Assembly: GCA_040901465.1 (NCBI GenBank)
Contig: JBBDYN010000053.1
Coordinates: 1 to 64,000 of the forward strand
DNA from: JAUSIF01 sp040901465
GTDB taxonomy: Bacteria > Pseudomonadota > Alphaproteobacteria > Rhizobiales > Xanthobacteraceae
Direction of reading: 5' to 3'
DNA length: 64,000 bases
Both the position numbers and the translations under genes were made by a program. A model generated the notes under the pieces. The model worked only from the letters and a program-made list of their open reading frames with translations, had not been told where the DNA came from and did no database searches. Of this stretch, positions 63,283-64,000 are shown piece after piece; position 1 is the stretch's first letter; each line of letters opens with the position of its first letter.

Positions 63283-64000
63283 TGCGGACGACCGCCAAGC
63301 AGGCCGACGAGGAAATATGTGCGCGCCGCGCCGATTCCCCGGATTTCCGTAACGCCGCGATCCTCGAACGCGAAGCTTTCCGCGGCGGCCGTGCGAAACT
63401 CGTCGCTCACGTGGATGCGGCCGGGCACGCCGTGCGATTCCATGCGGGAAGCGACGTTCACCGCATCGCCCCAGACGTCGTAAGAAAACCGCGTGTCGCC
63501 GATGATGCCAGCCGTCGCGCTGCCGATATGGATTCCGATGCGAAGGGAAAGGCGCCGACCGCCCAGAGGCGCGCGAGCCTCCTGGGCATCGAGCATGGCG
63601 AGCGCGAGACGGCCGATGGCGACGGTCTCGCGCCGGGCAGCGCCGTTCAACCCGCCCACCGCCATGTAGCAATCGCCGATCGTCTTGATTTTCTCAACCC
63701 CATGCGCGGCGCAGAGCTCGTCGAAGGTGCGAACGAAGTCATCGAGGTAGTCGATGATCTCCTCGGGTGGCAGATCATGCGCGGCGCTCGTGAAGCCGGC
63801 GAGATCGGCGAACAGCACACTAAGGTTCTCGACGCGGTCGGCGATCCTCTGCTCGGTGCCGGAAATGAGCCGATCGGCAATCGACGGCGGCAGGATCGTC
63901 TCGACCAGGGCGGACGAGCGCGCGTACTGGCGTTCGAGCTCAATCTCAGTGCGGCGCAGCGCCGCCAGCGCATAGAAGATCGTGAGCCCGTTGATCATGA
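63279..64000 (-). CDS. Class III adenylate/guanylate cyclase, 5' end outside window
   Basis: At least 239 residues. A coiled segment (LERQYARSSALVETILPPSIADRLISG) leads into the cyclase homology domain: metal-binding Asp in VLFADLAGFTSAA and GDCYMAVGG, then YDVWGDAVNVASRMESHG. It makes cAMP (or cGMP). The N-terminal part, likely with membrane or sensor domains, lies to the right of the window. Confidence 0.88.
   Translation of the reverse strand, partial: MINGLTIFYALAALRRTEIELERQYARSSALVETILPPSIADRLISGTEQRIADRVENLSVLFADLAGFTSAAHDLPPEEIIDYLDDFVRTFDELCAAHGVEKIKTIGDCYMAVGGLNGAARRETVAIGRLALAMLDAQEARAPLGGRRLSLRIGIHIGSATAGIIGDTRFSYDVWGDAVNVASRMESHGVPGRIHVSDEFRTAAAESFAFEDRGVTEIRGIGAARTYFLVGLLGGRPQ

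Noticed and set aside
1..64000. CRISPR arrays, complete insertion sequences or prophage genes
   Set aside because: No regularly spaced repeats, transposase, integrase or phage structural genes were recognised on either strand.

Overview
The window looks like a draft chromosome or metagenome scaffold of an alphaproteobacterium of the order Hyphomicrobiales (Rhizobiales), perhaps Bradyrhizobium- or Xanthobacteraceae-like. This is inferred from high GC, the RegB/RegA-type pair, MmcB, a MaeB malic enzyme with a phosphotransacetylase-like tail, a Fur/Mur gene between rimI and a PlsC gene, and the conserved miaB-phoH-ybeY-corC-lnt and rimP-nusA-ylxR-infB-rbfA-truB-rpsO-pnp strings. There are two runs of N (100 and 10 bases), so it is a scaffold. 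No database search was possible; family names rest on motifs and recognised sequence.

Bases 1 to about 16,700 are an accessory region ending at a tRNA-Ser(GGA) gene. It holds a lasso-type RiPP locus: an asparagine-synthetase-like cyclase (3250-4794), a truncated second cyclase (4818-5581), a PqqD-like recognition protein (6294-6590), a leader peptidase (B2) fused to an HPr-kinase-like domain (6587-8044), a nucleotidyltransferase (8041-9105), and at least four small precursors with the leader pattern Y-x-x-P-x-L-T-[KR]-R-x-K-L (2866-2991, 5640-5886, 5925-6074, 11847-11969). Two precursors are near-identical tandem copies, and the 100-N gap lies inside one of them. Interleaved on the minus strand are an adenylate-forming ligase, GNAT acyltransferase and acyl carrier protein in an overlapping operon (11445-9157), a formyltransferase with another GNAT (2800-1156), an A-PCP-C NRPS whose C domain lacks its catalytic His (12002-15298), and a glycosyltransferase. 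My inference is a heavily tailored, possibly acylated, phosphorylated or nucleotidylated lasso-like peptide. A 53-bp near-identical fragment of the NRPS recurs at 955-1007 beside a broken MetE-like gene, which points to past recombination.

Bases 16,750-64,000 are core genome. 16.9-26.4 kb: small membrane protein, msrA, yqhA, tRNA-Arg, an esterase, mmcB, the redox two-component pair, an ABC exporter, a PHB depolymerase and a DUF45 metalloprotease. 26.5-37.4 kb: PBP1A, glnD, an OsmC protein, mutS and maeB. 37.5-49.8 kb: adenosine kinase, trpS, usp, nfuA, tsaB-rimI-fur-plsC-miaB-phoH-ybeY-corC-lnt and a short HTH regulator. 49.9-63 kb: trmB, two tandem DUF2336 genes, and the translation/RNA-decay operon from rimP to pnp. 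The right edge has a class III nucleotide cyclase followed by a broken partial copy of itself.

Smaller points: three copies of a palindromic intergenic repeat, an attenuator-like hairpin before rimP, and a 34-nt hairpin between infB and rbfA that folds like a tRNA acceptor/T-arm minihelix.
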